From Streptomyces subrutilus (GTDB lineage: Bacteria > Actinomycetota > Actinomycetes > Streptomycetales > Streptomycetaceae), in assembly GCF_008704535.1 (NCBI RefSeq), contig NZ_CP023701.1:7048001-7112000 (forward strand): a stretch of DNA of 64,000 bases, written 5' to 3'. Every line of letters starts with the position of its first letter. Positions within the stretch are counted from its first letter, which is position 1. The notes under the pieces were generated by a model that did no database searches, was not told the origin of the DNA, and worked only from the letters and a program-made list of their open reading frames with translations. Below, piece after piece: positions 50,117 through 58,524 of this stretch. Position numbers and translations under genes: made by a program.

Positions 50117-50778
50117 TCCGCGTCCTCGTGGTCGACGACCAGGTCCTGATCCGCGCCGGTCTCGTGGCGCTGCTGCGGGCGGCGCCCGGCATCGAGGTCG
50201 TCGGGGAGGCCGAGGACGGCCACGGCGCGGTCGAGGCCGCCGCCCGCACCCGCCCGGACGTGATCCTCATGGACATCCGCATGCCCGGCCTGGACGGCAC
50301 CGCCGCCACCGAACGCATCCTGGCCGGGGCCGTGGACCCGCTGCCCCGGGTGCTCGTCCTGACCACCTTCGACCTCGACGAGTACGTCTTCGCCGCCCTG
50401 CGCGCCGGCGCCTGCGGCTTCCTGCTCAAGGACACCGGGCCCGAGCGGCTGATCGAGGCGGTCACGGCCGTCGCCCTCGGCGACATGCTGTTCGCCCCGA
50501 GCGTCACCCGCCGCCTGATCGAGTCCTACGTCCACCGCGCCTGCCCGGTGCCGGACACCCCGGCCGGCCTGGACGCCCTCACGGCCCGCGAGCGCGAGGT
50601 GCTGCGCCTGGCCGCGAAGGGCCTGTCCAACACCGAGATCGCCCAGCGGCTCCACATCGGCGAGGCCACCGTCAAGACCCACCTCAACCGCACCATGGCC
50701 AAGCTGGACCTGGACAGCCGCGCCCAGGCCGTGGTCGTGGCGTACGAGACGGGCCTGGTCGTCCCCGGCGCCCCCTGA
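50113..50778 (+). CDS. NarL/LuxR-family response regulator
   Basis: A 221-residue regulator. Phosphoacceptor Asp54 lies in VILMDIRMPGLDG, with LKDTGPERL as the conserved Lys region. The LuxR-type DNA-binding domain is LTAREREVLRLAAKGLSNTEIAQRLHIGEATVKTHLNR. It is translationally coupled to the kinase. The downstream conservon starts 317 bases later and could be a target, but no site is recognisable. Confidence 0.93.
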   Translation: MIRVLVVDDQVLIRAGLVALLRAAPGIEVVGEAEDGHGAVEAAARTRPDVILMDIRMPGLDGTAATERILAGAVDPLPRVLVLTTFDLDEYVFAALRAGACGFLLKDTGPERLIEAVTAVALGDMLFAPSVTRRLIESYVHRACPVPDTPAGLDALTAREREVLRLAAKGLSNTEIAQRLHIGEATVKTHLNRTMAKLDLDSRAQAVVVAYETGLVVPGAP

Positions 50779-51095
50779 CGGTACGTCGGCGCCCCATAGC
50801 GCAGTTCCCTTGCGAATTTCAACTCCGGCACGTCATCGGGCGGCCGAAAATGAGCGAGAAATGCGTTCGAATTCCGGTGGGGTTTTCTCTGGCGCAAAGC
50901 CGCGGACCTCGGGCCGAGCAGTCGTACGCGAAGTGTCCGCCCGCACAGGTGAGGGATTTCTCCGCCCTCCATGGCGCGTAATCGGTCCTCCGGTTCGATG
51001 AACTCCAACGAAAGTGCCGATCTGCCGAGTTGGGCGTCGTTATGCTCCCGCCGACCGGTCAGAAGATCCCCTCTATCGATGGTTCGAGGAAGTCG
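50779..51095. other. Regulatory region before the conservon
   Basis: No gene supported. The sequence is AT-richer than the surroundings (50810-50900), consistent with a promoter region for cvnA, but I cannot fix hexamers. Confidence 0.55.
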
Positions 51096-52622
51096 ATGGC
51101 GCAAGAAAACATTCCACCCGAATCCCCCCGCCCCGAGACGGGAATAAGCGGGCCGCTGCCCGCCATCGCGGCCGTGGCCGCCGTCTGCCTGGTCGGATCC
51201 CTGGTCTCCTCCTCGGAAACGGCCCGCACCGTGTGGATCGCCCTCGCGGCCGCCTGCACCGCCGCCGCCGTCGTGGAAGCCGTACGGCGCGGCCGCGCGA
51301 CGGCCGCACAGCGCGCCCGGGTCGCCGCGCTCCGGCACTCCCTCTCCCGCCAGGAAGCCGAAGCCGTCCGGCTGGCCGACGTCGTGCTGACCGAGGCCAT
51401 CGAACGCCTGCGCCGCGGCGAGCAGCCCGAAGAGGTCCTGACCGCGCTGGGCGGACGCGGCGGGACCGGCGACCGCTGGGGCACCGACCGCGCGCTCACC
51501 CCCCGCTTCAGGTCGGCCCTGCAGACCGTGCTGGCCCGCGTCGTCGACGTCGTCGAGAACGAGGAGAACCTGCGCGACTCGGCCCAGCGGGCCTTCGTGA
51601 ACATCGCCCGCCGCGTGCAGGCCATCGTCCACCAGCAGGCACACGAGATGCGCGAGATGGAGGACCGGCACGGCCGGAACCCGGACGTGTTCGGCGACCT
51701 CCTGCGCCTGGACCACGGCACGGCCCTCGTCGGCCGGCTCGCCGACTCCATCTCGGTCCTCGGCGGGGCCCGCCCGGGCCGGCAGTGGAGCAGGGCCGTC
51801 ACGCTCTACAGCGTGCTCCGCGGTGCGATGTCGCGGATCATCGACTACCAGCGGGTCGAACTCCACTCGGTCACCGAGGTCGCCGTCGTGGGACCCATCG
51901 TCGAGCCGCTGATCCACACCATCGCCGAGCTCCTCGACAACGCGACCCGCTACTCCCCGCCCCACACCCGCGTCCACCTCACCGCCGTCGAGGTGCAGTC
52001 CGGCATCGCCGTGGAGATCGAGGACGGCGGGCTCAGCATGAGCGAGGAGGCCCGCAGGAGGGCGGAGCGGATGCTCGCGCAGGCACAGTCCGGGATCGAC
52101 CTCAACGACCTGGGCGAGACGCCCCGGCTCGGCCTCGCCGTCGTCGGCCGCCTCGCACAGGCCTACGGGTTCCAGGTCTCGCTGCGCTCCTCCGCGTACG
52201 GCGGCGTCCGCGCGGTGGTCATCGTCCCCCAGCACCTGATCACCACGGCCTCCGCCGCCACCGGCCTCGCCCACGGCATCGGTTCCTCCTCGGGCCCGCG
52301 CGCGGTGGCACCCGCCCCCCGCGAGCACCCCGTCGACCACCTGTCGGCCGGCGTCTCGGTACCCCGGCCCGGACCCCGGCCCCGGCCCGTGCCCGGCCCG
52401 GCGGACGAGGACACGCCGGTGACGGAACGTACCGCCAACGGCCTGCCGCAGCGGCGCCGGAAAGACCGTGCCACCACCTACGACTTCCCGCCCGCCGCAG
52501 CGCCGCAGCCGGCTGCGGACGCCGCCCCCGGCCTGTGGCTGGAGGCGTTCCACACCGGACTGTCCGGCTCGTCCGGCCAGGACGGCGAGGACGCGTCGGG
52601 TTCAGCGACCAAAGGGGCGTAA
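51096..52622 (+). CDS. cvnA: Conservon histidine-kinase-like protein CvnA
   Basis: A 508-residue membrane protein, first of a cvnABCD-P450 conservon. Two hydrophobic segments near the N-terminus (about 18-35 and 40-60) are joined by a very short loop. The ATPase domain follows with LIHTIAELLDNATRYSPPHTRVHL (N box) and LGLAVVGRLAQAYGFQVSLRSS (G box). The segment before it lacks an obvious phosphoacceptor His motif. The C-terminal 110 residues are Pro/Arg-rich and disordered. ATG 51096 follows CGAGGAAG. Conservons act as G-protein-like complexes at the membrane and influence development and antibiotic production. Confidence 0.93.
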   Translation: MAQENIPPESPRPETGISGPLPAIAAVAAVCLVGSLVSSSETARTVWIALAAACTAAAVVEAVRRGRATAAQRARVAALRHSLSRQEAEAVRLADVVLTEAIERLRRGEQPEEVLTALGGRGGTGDRWGTDRALTPRFRSALQTVLARVVDVVENEENLRDSAQRAFVNIARRVQAIVHQQAHEMREMEDRHGRNPDVFGDLLRLDHGTALVGRLADSISVLGGARPGRQWSRAVTLYSVLRGAMSRIIDYQRVELHSVTEVAVVGPIVEPLIHTIAELLDNATRYSPPHTRVHLTAVEVQSGIAVEIEDGGLSMSEEARRRAERMLAQAQSGIDLNDLGETPRLGLAVVGRLAQAYGFQVSLRSSAYGGVRAVVIVPQHLITTASAATGLAHGIGSSSGPRAVAPAPREHPVDHLSAGVSVPRPGPRPRPVPGPADEDTPVTERTANGLPQRRRKDRATTYDFPPAAAPQPAADAAPGLWLEAFHTGLSGSSGQDGEDASGSATKGA

Positions 52623-52625
52623 ACA

Positions 52626-53033
52626 GTGATGACACAGCGAAGCAGCATGGACTGGATGCTCAAGGAACTGGCCGCCGGCGTCCCGCAGACACGGCACGTG
52701 ATCGTGCTGTCCGCGGACGGCCTGTGCGTCGCGCAGTACGGAGCCGAGACCGACACCGCGGACCGGCTCGCGGCGGCCTGCGCCGGCCTGCAGAGCCTGG
52801 CCGGGGCCGTGGCCGCCGAACTGCCCAACTCCCAGGGGAGGATGCGTCTGGTCGTCATCGAGATGGACGGCGGGTTCTTCTACCTGATGGCGGCCGGCGA
52901 CGGCTCCTACCTGGCGGTCCTCGCGGACGAGGGCGTCGACGCGGGGCTGATGGGCGCGCAGATGCGCAACCTGGTGACCCGGATGGGAGACCACCTGAGC
53001 AGCCCGCCCCGGCACGACGGGCAACCCGCGTGA
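52626..53033 (+). CDS. cvnB: Conservon roadblock/LC7 protein CvnB
   Basis: A 135-residue roadblock/LC7 (MglB-like) protein: MDWMLKELAAGVPQTRHVIVLSADGLCVAQYG and LVVIEMDGGFFYLMAAGDGSYLAVLADEG in outline. It is expected to partner the small GTPase CvnD, possibly as GAP or scaffold. It lies 3 bases after cvnA; start GTG 52626 or ATG 52629. Its stop overlaps cvnC (GTGA). Confidence 0.94.
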   Translation: MMTQRSSMDWMLKELAAGVPQTRHVIVLSADGLCVAQYGAETDTADRLAAACAGLQSLAGAVAAELPNSQGRMRLVVIEMDGGFFYLMAAGDGSYLAVLADEGVDAGLMGAQMRNLVTRMGDHLSSPPRHDGQPA

Positions 53034-53389
53034 GCGAGCCGCCCGCAAGCTGGGAGGAGGCCAGTCCGGAACGGCTCTACGTCATCACCGGAGGCCGCAG
53101 CGAACCGTCCACCGCGACCCACCTCGACCTGGTGACCCTGGTCGTGGCCCGGGCGGCCGCCCGGCCCGAGATGCAGCCCGAACAGGCGGCCATCCTGCGC
53201 CTGTGCCAGGCGCCGCTCTCGGTGGCCGAGATCGCCGCGTACGCCGGCCTGCCGGTGAGCGCGGTCATCGTGCTGGTCGGCGACCTGCTGGCCGCGAAGC
53301 GCGTGCACGTCCGCCCGCCCGTACCCGCCGCCCACCTACCCGACCTTGCTCTGATCGAGGCAGTGATCGATGGACTTCAGAAACTCTGA
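53030..53389 (+). CDS. cvnC: Conservon DUF742 protein CvnC
   Basis: A 119-residue DUF742 protein with RLYVITGGRSEPS at the start and a winged-helix-like middle (QPEQAAILRLCQAPLSVAEIAAYAGLPVSAVIVLVGDLLA). It probably binds the CvnB/CvnD complex. GTG 53030 overlaps cvnB and its end overlaps cvnD by 20 bases, as usual in these clusters. Confidence 0.94.
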   Translation: MSEPPASWEEASPERLYVITGGRSEPSTATHLDLVTLVVARAAARPEMQPEQAAILRLCQAPLSVAEIAAYAGLPVSAVIVLVGDLLAAKRVHVRPPVPAAHLPDLALIEAVIDGLQKL

Positions 53390-53990
53390 CGCGCCCGCCG
53401 GGCCGCGCGAGGCGGACATACTCCCGCAGACCGCGGCCGCGGCCGTCAAGGTCGTCATCGTCGGCGGCTTCGGCGTGGGCAAGACGACCATGGTCGGCGC
53501 GGTCAGCGAGATCAAGCCGCTGACGACCGAGGAGACCATGACGAAGGCGGGCATCGGCGTCGACGACACGCGGGGCGTCGCGCGGAAGACCACCACGACC
53601 GTGGCCATGGACTTCGGCCGCATCAGCATCAACGAAGAACTCGTGCTGTACCTCTTCGGGACGCCCGGCCAGGAGCGGTTCTGGTTCCTGTGGCGCGGTC
53701 TCTTCGAGGGCGCGCTCGGCGCGGTCGTGCTCCTCGACACCCGCCGGCTGGAGATCAGCTTCGACGTCATCGGACGGCTGGAGGAGCGGGGCGTGCCCTT
53801 CGTCGTGGCCGTCAACTCCTTCCCCGGCGCCCCCGACCACCCCGTCGAGGAGCTGCGGGCAGCCCTCGACCTCCCCGCGGCGGTCCCCATCCTCGTGTGC
53901 GACGCCAGGCGGCGCGACTCGTCCCGCGACGTCCTGCTGACCCTCATGCGCTACCTGTACTCCCAGGCAGCAACCCAGGAGGCAATGTGA
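53370..53990 (+). CDS. cvnD: Conservon Ras-like GTPase CvnD
   Basis: A 206-residue small GTPase of the bacterial MglA-like group. The P-loop is GGFGVGKTT (residues 32-40); switch regions include TTTVAMDFGRI and LFGTPGQERFWFLW (G3). The usual NKxD is VNSFPGA, a common deviation in CvnD proteins. It acts with CvnA-C at the membrane. Its stop overlaps the start of the P450 gene (ATGTGA). Confidence 0.94.
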   Translation: MDFRNSDAPAGPREADILPQTAAAAVKVVIVGGFGVGKTTMVGAVSEIKPLTTEETMTKAGIGVDDTRGVARKTTTTVAMDFGRISINEELVLYLFGTPGQERFWFLWRGLFEGALGAVVLLDTRRLEISFDVIGRLEERGVPFVVAVNSFPGAPDHPVEELRAALDLPAAVPILVCDARRRDSSRDVLLTLMRYLYSQAATQEAM

Positions 53991-55405
53991 GTACCCACCC
54001 CACCCCGCCCCCCGAGTGCCCCGCCCACGCCGCGGGCGCCGCGTCGGGCGGCCTCTACCGGCTCCACGGGCCGGAGGCGGAAGCCGACCCGATGGGCCTG
54101 TACGAGAAGCTCCGCGCCGAACACGGCCCGGTGGCACCGGTGCTGGTCAGCGGCGACCTCCCGGCGTGGCTGGTCCTCGGCCACCGCGAGAACCTGGACG
54201 TGGCACGGACCCCCTCGCGGTTCGCCCGCGACCCGCGGGGCTGGCGCGACCTGAAGGAGGGCCGGGTCCCGGCCGACACCCCGCTGGGCCCGATGGTCTC
54301 CTGGGTCCCGGTGTGCAACTTCACCGACGGCGCCGTCCACGAGCGGCTGCGCGGCGCGGTCACCGAGTCCCTGGAGCGCTTCGACAAGCGGGGCATCCGG
54401 CGCTTCGTGACCCGCTTCGCCAACCAGCTCGTCGACCGGATCGCCGCGGACGGCGAGGCCGACCTGGTGCCCGCCTTCTCCGACCAGCTCCCCATGCTGG
54501 TGATGACGCAGCTCGTCGGCGCGCCCGACGAACACGGGCCGCGGCTCGTCAAGGCGGCCCGGGACATGCTCCAGGGGACCGAGACCGCCCTGCAGAGCGA
54601 CCGCTACGTCACGGTCACGCTGGAGCAGCTGGTCCTGGACCGCAAGGCGCAGCCCGCCCGCGACCTCGCCTCCTGGCTGCTGGAGCACCCGGCGAACCTG
54701 AGCGACACCGAGGTGCTCATGCACCTGCGGGTGGTGCTGATCGCCGCCTACGAGACCACCGCGAACCTGATCGCCAACACGCTGCGGACCGTCCTGACCG
54801 ACCAGCGGTTCCGGGCGAGCCTGTCCGGCGGTCACATGACCCTGCCCGACGCCCTGGAACAGGTCCTGTGGGACGACCCGCCGATCAACACGATCATCGG
54901 GCGCTGGGCCACGGGGGACACCCTGCTCGGCGGCCGGCAGATCAAGGCCGGAGACATGCTCCTGCTCGGCCTGGCGGCCGGCAACGCGGACCCCCAGATC
55001 CGGCCGGACCCCGCGGCCTCCGTCCGCGGCAACCGCTCCCACCTGGCGTTCAGCAGCGGGCCGCACGAATGCCCCGGCCAGGACATCGGCCGGGCCATCG
55101 CGGACACCGGCATCGAGGTGCTGATGGACCGGCTGCCCGACCTCCAGCTGGCCGTCGACGCGAGCCGGCTCCAGTGGCGCGGCACCCTGATGTCCCGCCA
55201 CCTGCAGTGCCTGCCGGTGCGGTTCGCCCCGCGTCCCGTCCCGGACGACCAGCCGGAGCCCCCGCCGCATCCGCACACGCAGCCGGAGCAGCCCGCCGGG
55301 CACCCGGGCCACGCGGTGATCCCGCCGCAGCCCACCGCCGCGCCCGCTCCGGCCGGCCACCGGCGCGAGCTCAGCTGGTGGCGGCGCCTGCTCGGCCGCC
55401 GCTGA
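53987..55405 (+). CDS. Conservon cytochrome P450, CYP157-like, without ExxR
   Basis: A 472-residue P450 as fifth conservon gene. The heme ligand is Cys362 in FSSGPHECPGQDIGR. The I-helix has AAYETT (about residue 253). The K-helix ExxR motif is absent: the expected place reads EQVLW (Glu291-Trp295). This is a known property of CYP157 enzymes, which are conservon-linked and show an E-Q-x-L-W motif. A Pro/His-rich tail of about 65 residues ending in SWWRRLLGRR may touch the membrane. GTG 53987 overlaps cvnD. The substrate is unknown. Confidence 0.92.
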   Translation: MSTHPTPPPECPAHAAGAASGGLYRLHGPEAEADPMGLYEKLRAEHGPVAPVLVSGDLPAWLVLGHRENLDVARTPSRFARDPRGWRDLKEGRVPADTPLGPMVSWVPVCNFTDGAVHERLRGAVTESLERFDKRGIRRFVTRFANQLVDRIAADGEADLVPAFSDQLPMLVMTQLVGAPDEHGPRLVKAARDMLQGTETALQSDRYVTVTLEQLVLDRKAQPARDLASWLLEHPANLSDTEVLMHLRVVLIAAYETTANLIANTLRTVLTDQRFRASLSGGHMTLPDALEQVLWDDPPINTIIGRWATGDTLLGGRQIKAGDMLLLGLAAGNADPQIRPDPAASVRGNRSHLAFSSGPHECPGQDIGRAIADTGIEVLMDRLPDLQLAVDASRLQWRGTLMSRHLQCLPVRFAPRPVPDDQPEPPPHPHTQPEQPAGHPGHAVIPPQPTAAPAPAGHRRELSWWRRLLGRR

Positions 55406-55417
55406 GCGGCCGCCCGC

Positions 55418-55455
55418 GCCGCGGGCCCCCGGCGCCGCCCGCCGGGGCCCGCGGC
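55418..55455. terminator. Terminator between P450 and terpene synthase genes
   Basis: GCCGCGGGCCCC (55418-55429) pairs with GGGGCCCGCGGC (55444-55455). It lies between convergent genes and can act for both. Confidence 0.75.
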
Positions 55456-55461
55456 GTTCGC

Positions 55462-56583
55462 TCAGGCGCGGACGCCGACCTGGCGCCACCAGTGGTCGAG
55501 GGCCGGGAGCGCCGGCGCCCGCAGGCCGGTGCCGCTCGGCGCGTCGGCGTACCGGATCGTGAAGCCCGCCCCGGGCAGCGGCAGTTCGTGGCGGTTGCGG
55601 GGGCTCGCGTAGCGCGGGGCGCGGCTCTGCCAGGCGATGCTGCCCGCGACGTAGTGGGTCAGGCCCGCCACGTAGCGGGCCAGGTGCGCGCCCTCGTCTC
55701 CGGTTCCGTCCGCCCTCTCCACCACCTGGTCGCGCAGCGTGAGGAACAGCACCATCACCCGGTCGCGCAGGGCCACCGCGAGGGGGAGGGCCGCCGCGGG
55801 GGAGCAGTGCTCCTGATGGGCGAGGACATTGACGAGGTTCACCTCCCTGGGCTCCAGATGGTCGTCCTTGTCGTAGGAGAACAGGTCGTTGTCGGCGCTG
55901 ACCACGAAACCGGCCGCGTCGGTCAGCGCCTGCACGTCCGCCGAGTGGAGCACGTCCGCCGGCAGCCGGACCCCGCGGGCCACGTCCGACCAGGTCAGCG
56001 AGAACCGGGTGCCGTTCGCCAGCGCCCCCATCGCGGCGAAGTCGTTCAGCCCCGGCATGCCGCCCGCCTCGGCCCGCGCGGCCTGCCAGGCCGCCCCCAG
56101 CAGCCAGTCGCGCGTGCCCTCGACGAACCGGCGCATCTCGTACGGGGTCAGCCGGGCCCGGGTGCGGTCCACCAGGTCGGCCAGCGCACGGGTCACGGGC
56201 CCGTCCGGGAGCACGCCCGCGCCCGGGTTCTCCAGGGTCCGCAGCAGCCGTACGCCGTGCTCGACGACGGCGGCCGTGCCCGCGTCGTCGGAGCCCGAGT
56301 CCTGCCAGTCGTCGACGGCGTTGGCCCAGTAGTTCCACTGGGCGAACAGCAGCACCGCCTCCGGATCGCCCTCGGGCACGATGCGGCAGGAGAAGTCGGC
56401 GCTGCGGGTGGCCAGGCCCCAGGCGCGCTCCACCGGATCGGGGTACAGGCCGTGGTCGTCCAGCCAGGCGACCGCCCGGGCCTCTATGCGCTCGGCCTCG
56501 GGATGGCGCAGGTCGCGCTCCAGCGGGCAGTAGAACGCCGGCAGCGGGTGTCCGAGCCGCGAGGGGCGCGGCGGGGCGCTCAT
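55462..56583 (-). CDS. Class I terpene synthase with altered NSE motif
   Basis: A 373-residue terpene cyclase. The metal motif is AVDDWQDSG (Asp91, Asp92, Asp95: DDxxD). The second metal motif reads NDLFSYDKD (Asn232, Ser236, Asp240), so the usual final Glu is Asp. The RY pair appears as APRYASP near the C-terminus. The start ATG 56583 overlaps the stop of the methyltransferase gene (ATGA), so the two enzymes are made together. Coupling suggests that it cyclises a methylated prenyl diphosphate. The sequence does not look like 2-methylisoborneol synthase as I know it. Confidence 0.87.
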   Translation of the reverse strand: MSAPPRPSRLGHPLPAFYCPLERDLRHPEAERIEARAVAWLDDHGLYPDPVERAWGLATRSADFSCRIVPEGDPEAVLLFAQWNYWANAVDDWQDSGSDDAGTAAVVEHGVRLLRTLENPGAGVLPDGPVTRALADLVDRTRARLTPYEMRRFVEGTRDWLLGAAWQAARAEAGGMPGLNDFAAMGALANGTRFSLTWSDVARGVRLPADVLHSADVQALTDAAGFVVSADNDLFSYDKDDHLEPREVNLVNVLAHQEHCSPAAALPLAVALRDRVMVLFLTLRDQVVERADGTGDEGAHLARYVAGLTHYVAGSIAWQSRAPRYASPRNRHELPLPGAGFTIRYADAPSGTGLRAPALPALDHWWRQVGVRA

Positions 56584-57494
56584 CGGCGGCCGCCGAGCCG
56601 GAAGCGCAGCAGCCGCGTCTCCATCGCGTGGTCCCGCCAGAGCCGGAAGAGCTTGCCGTGCGCGATGGTCGACTCGCCGAGCCGCTCCCGGGTCCAGGCC
56701 ACCGGCTCGCCACCGGCCTGCAGCCGGTCGAGTTCGGCGGTGTTCCAGGCCATGGACTGCACCCAGAACTCCGACACCGCGTCGGTCACGTCCTCGTCCC
56801 GGTCGAGCTCGAAGCCGGCCGCCCCGGCGGCCGTCAGGTACTCCTCGTACGTGCCGAGCCGCGTGCGGTAGTAGCCGTCGATGAAGTCGCGCCATTCGGG
56901 CCGGCGGACGAAGTGCTCCTGGATCCCGAACCACCCGCCGGGCTTCAGCGCCCGCGCGACGACCTCGAAGAGCCGGGTCCGGTCGGTGTAGCCGCTGCTC
57001 TCGTTGGCGTAGGCGGCGTCGTAGGTGCGCGTGTCGGCCAGGTCGTGCACGTCGGCGAGGACCGGATCGACGAGGTCCGCCACCCCCGCCTGCCGCGCGA
57101 AGCCGGCGATGAGGGGCGGGTGTTCGGCCGCGACGGTGAGGCCGGTGACCGACGCACCGTGCTCCTGGGCCCAGTACAGGGAGGCACCGCCCAGGCCGCA
57201 GCCGATGTCCAGGACCCGGCCCGGCGGCGTCTCGTACGCGCCCCAGGACCGGGCCGCGTGCTCGACTATCCGCTCCTGCGCGTCGACCAGTCGGCGGCGC
57301 AGCACGTCCCGGGAGTCGGTGGGGTGCGGCGGGGACTCGGGGGAGAAGAGCCCCACGTGGAAGTGGACGCGGGGCCCCGGACCGTACTTCTGCAGGATGT
57401 CCTGGGTCTTGCGGCGGTAGTAGAGCCGGACCTCGTCGGCCTCGGCCGCGCCCTGACCGCTGCCTAAGGACGATACGAATGGTGTGACGCTCAT
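56580..57494 (-). CDS. SAM methyltransferase, probable prenyl-diphosphate C-methyltransferase
   Basis: A 304-residue class I methyltransferase: N-terminal RLYYRRKTQDILQKYGPGPRVHFHVGLF, motif I RVLDIGCGLGGASLYWAQEHG, then GLTVAAEHPPLIAGFARQAGV, YANESSGYTDRTRLFEVVARALKPGGWFGI in outline. The N-terminal pattern of aromatic residues, Lys and H-x-H-x-G resembles GPP C-methyltransferases; other options are the GPP C6-methyltransferase BezA group, or IPP/FPP methyltransferases. It is upstream of, and overlaps, the terpene synthase, which is the main support for a prenyl diphosphate substrate. ATG 57494 follows GGAGGG at a rather long distance. Confidence 0.8.
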   Translation of the reverse strand: MSVTPFVSSLGSGQGAAEADEVRLYYRRKTQDILQKYGPGPRVHFHVGLFSPESPPHPTDSRDVLRRRLVDAQERIVEHAARSWGAYETPPGRVLDIGCGLGGASLYWAQEHGASVTGLTVAAEHPPLIAGFARQAGVADLVDPVLADVHDLADTRTYDAAYANESSGYTDRTRLFEVVARALKPGGWFGIQEHFVRRPEWRDFIDGYYRTRLGTYEEYLTAAGAAGFELDRDEDVTDAVSEFWVQSMAWNTAELDRLQAGGEPVAWTRERLGESTIAHGKLFRLWRDHAMETRLLRFRLGGRR

Positions 57495-57898
57495 GGGGTG
57501 TCCGTCCCTCCGGGGGGTAGGGCTCATCGCCGGGACGTGGCACCCGTCGATCTCGCCGCGCACGCACCGGCATTCGGTTGAAGCACGGACCATCGTGGCA
57601 CCTCGTCGACGCCACGTCAGCCCTCGGGGACCGCACAGGTCACGTCGAGGCCGGAAGAAAGCGTTCTGCATGCCCTCGGGCGGTCGTCGCGGCCCCGTGG
57701 ACGGCCCTCGGCGCAGCCCGCGGCGCCACGGGTGCGGCCCGTGCGGGCGCGCCGGGCGCGGCGCGCCGCGGTGGCGGCGCACCGGACACCGGACCTGCAG
57801 GTCGCCGGGCGCGTCGCATTGCGGGCGGGAAGCGGGAGGGGGTGTACGTCGTGCTCAACTTCCGGTGACGAAGGGCTTGATGGGGAAGGGGTGGCGAA
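57495..57898. other. Divergent intergenic region
   Basis: No gene supported between the methyltransferase (minus) and GNAT (plus) genes. High GC with Arg-rich frames on all strands, which is noise. Promoters for the terpene pair should lie here, but none is clear. Confidence 0.5.
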
Positions 57899-57929
57899 TT
57901 GCAGGATAAGTAAGGGAAGGCTAGCCTAA
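57899..57929 (+). promoter_or_regulatory. Leaderless promoter overlapped by a DmdR/IdeR iron box
   Basis: TTGCAG (57899-57904), 17 bases, TAGCCT (57922-57927) forms a good sigma-70-type promoter; transcription would start at or next to the GTG at 57934. The 19 bases at 57911-57929 match the iron-box consensus TTAGGTTAGGCTAACCTAA at 15 positions and cover the -10 hexamer. Iron-loaded DmdR1 would thus block transcription. Confidence 0.72.
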
Positions 57930-57933
57930 CCAC

Positions 57934-58524
57934 GTGCTCACAGTCGCCACAGCCGCCCACGGGGGTCGCGCCCCCTTCCGCCCGGACCTCGCCGCCCGTC
58001 CGGAGCTCCCCGTCCGACCCTCCGCCCCCGCGGCGCCGCCCCCGCGCACCGCCGCACCCGGCGCCCCGCTCGACGTGCGCCCGGCCCGGCTGCGCGACGC
58101 GGCCGGCCTGCACGCGCTCTCCCGTGCGTTCGTCCGCTCCGGGGCGCTGCGGGCCCGGCCGGCCGACCACTACCTGGACCACGTCGGTGAATTCCTCGTC
58201 GCCGGGGGCGGCGGCGGGGCCGGGGAGGGGCTCCACGGATGCCTCGCCCTGCGGGCCGAGGGCCCCGCGACCGCCGTCCTCTACAACTTCTGCGTGGCGC
58301 CGGGCAGTCAGGGCCGGGGCGTCGGATCGCTGCTGCTGTCCGCCGCGTACGCGCGGGCCCGCAGGTGCGGCGTTCGCGTGATGTTCACGGCCACCACCGG
58401 CTCCGCCGCCCTCTTCCTGCGCCACGGATTCGTGCCCTGCGCCCCGGCCGACGCGCCGGCCGGCTGGGCCGCGGCGCTCGACCCGGACCGCGGCTCCCGG
58501 GTGCTGCGCCTGACGGTGCGCTGA
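57934..58524 (+). CDS. GNAT N-acetyltransferase, probably iron-regulated
   Basis: A 196-residue protein. A Pro/Ala-rich stretch of about 45 residues precedes a GNAT domain: VRPARLRDAAGLHALSRAFVRSGALR, then YNFCVAPGSQGRGVGSLLLSAAYARARRCGVRVMF (acetyl-CoA loop QGRGVG) and SAALFLRHGFVPC. The arrangement recalls ArgA-type N-acetylglutamate synthases, but the amino-acid-site residues cannot be checked here. The first codon GTG directly follows the predicted transcription start, and the iron box suggests expression under iron limitation. No siderophore genes are adjacent. The role is unknown. Confidence 0.82.
   Translation: MLTVATAAHGGRAPFRPDLAARPELPVRPSAPAAPPPRTAAPGAPLDVRPARLRDAAGLHALSRAFVRSGALRARPADHYLDHVGEFLVAGGGGGAGEGLHGCLALRAEGPATAVLYNFCVAPGSQGRGVGSLLLSAAYARARRCGVRVMFTATTGSAALFLRHGFVPCAPADAPAGWAAALDPDRGSRVLRLTVR

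Noticed and set aside
55462..57494. 2-Methylisoborneol biosynthesis pair
   Set aside because: Neither protein matches the known MIB synthase or GPP 2-C-methyltransferase sequences as I remember them, and no Crp-type regulator is present.
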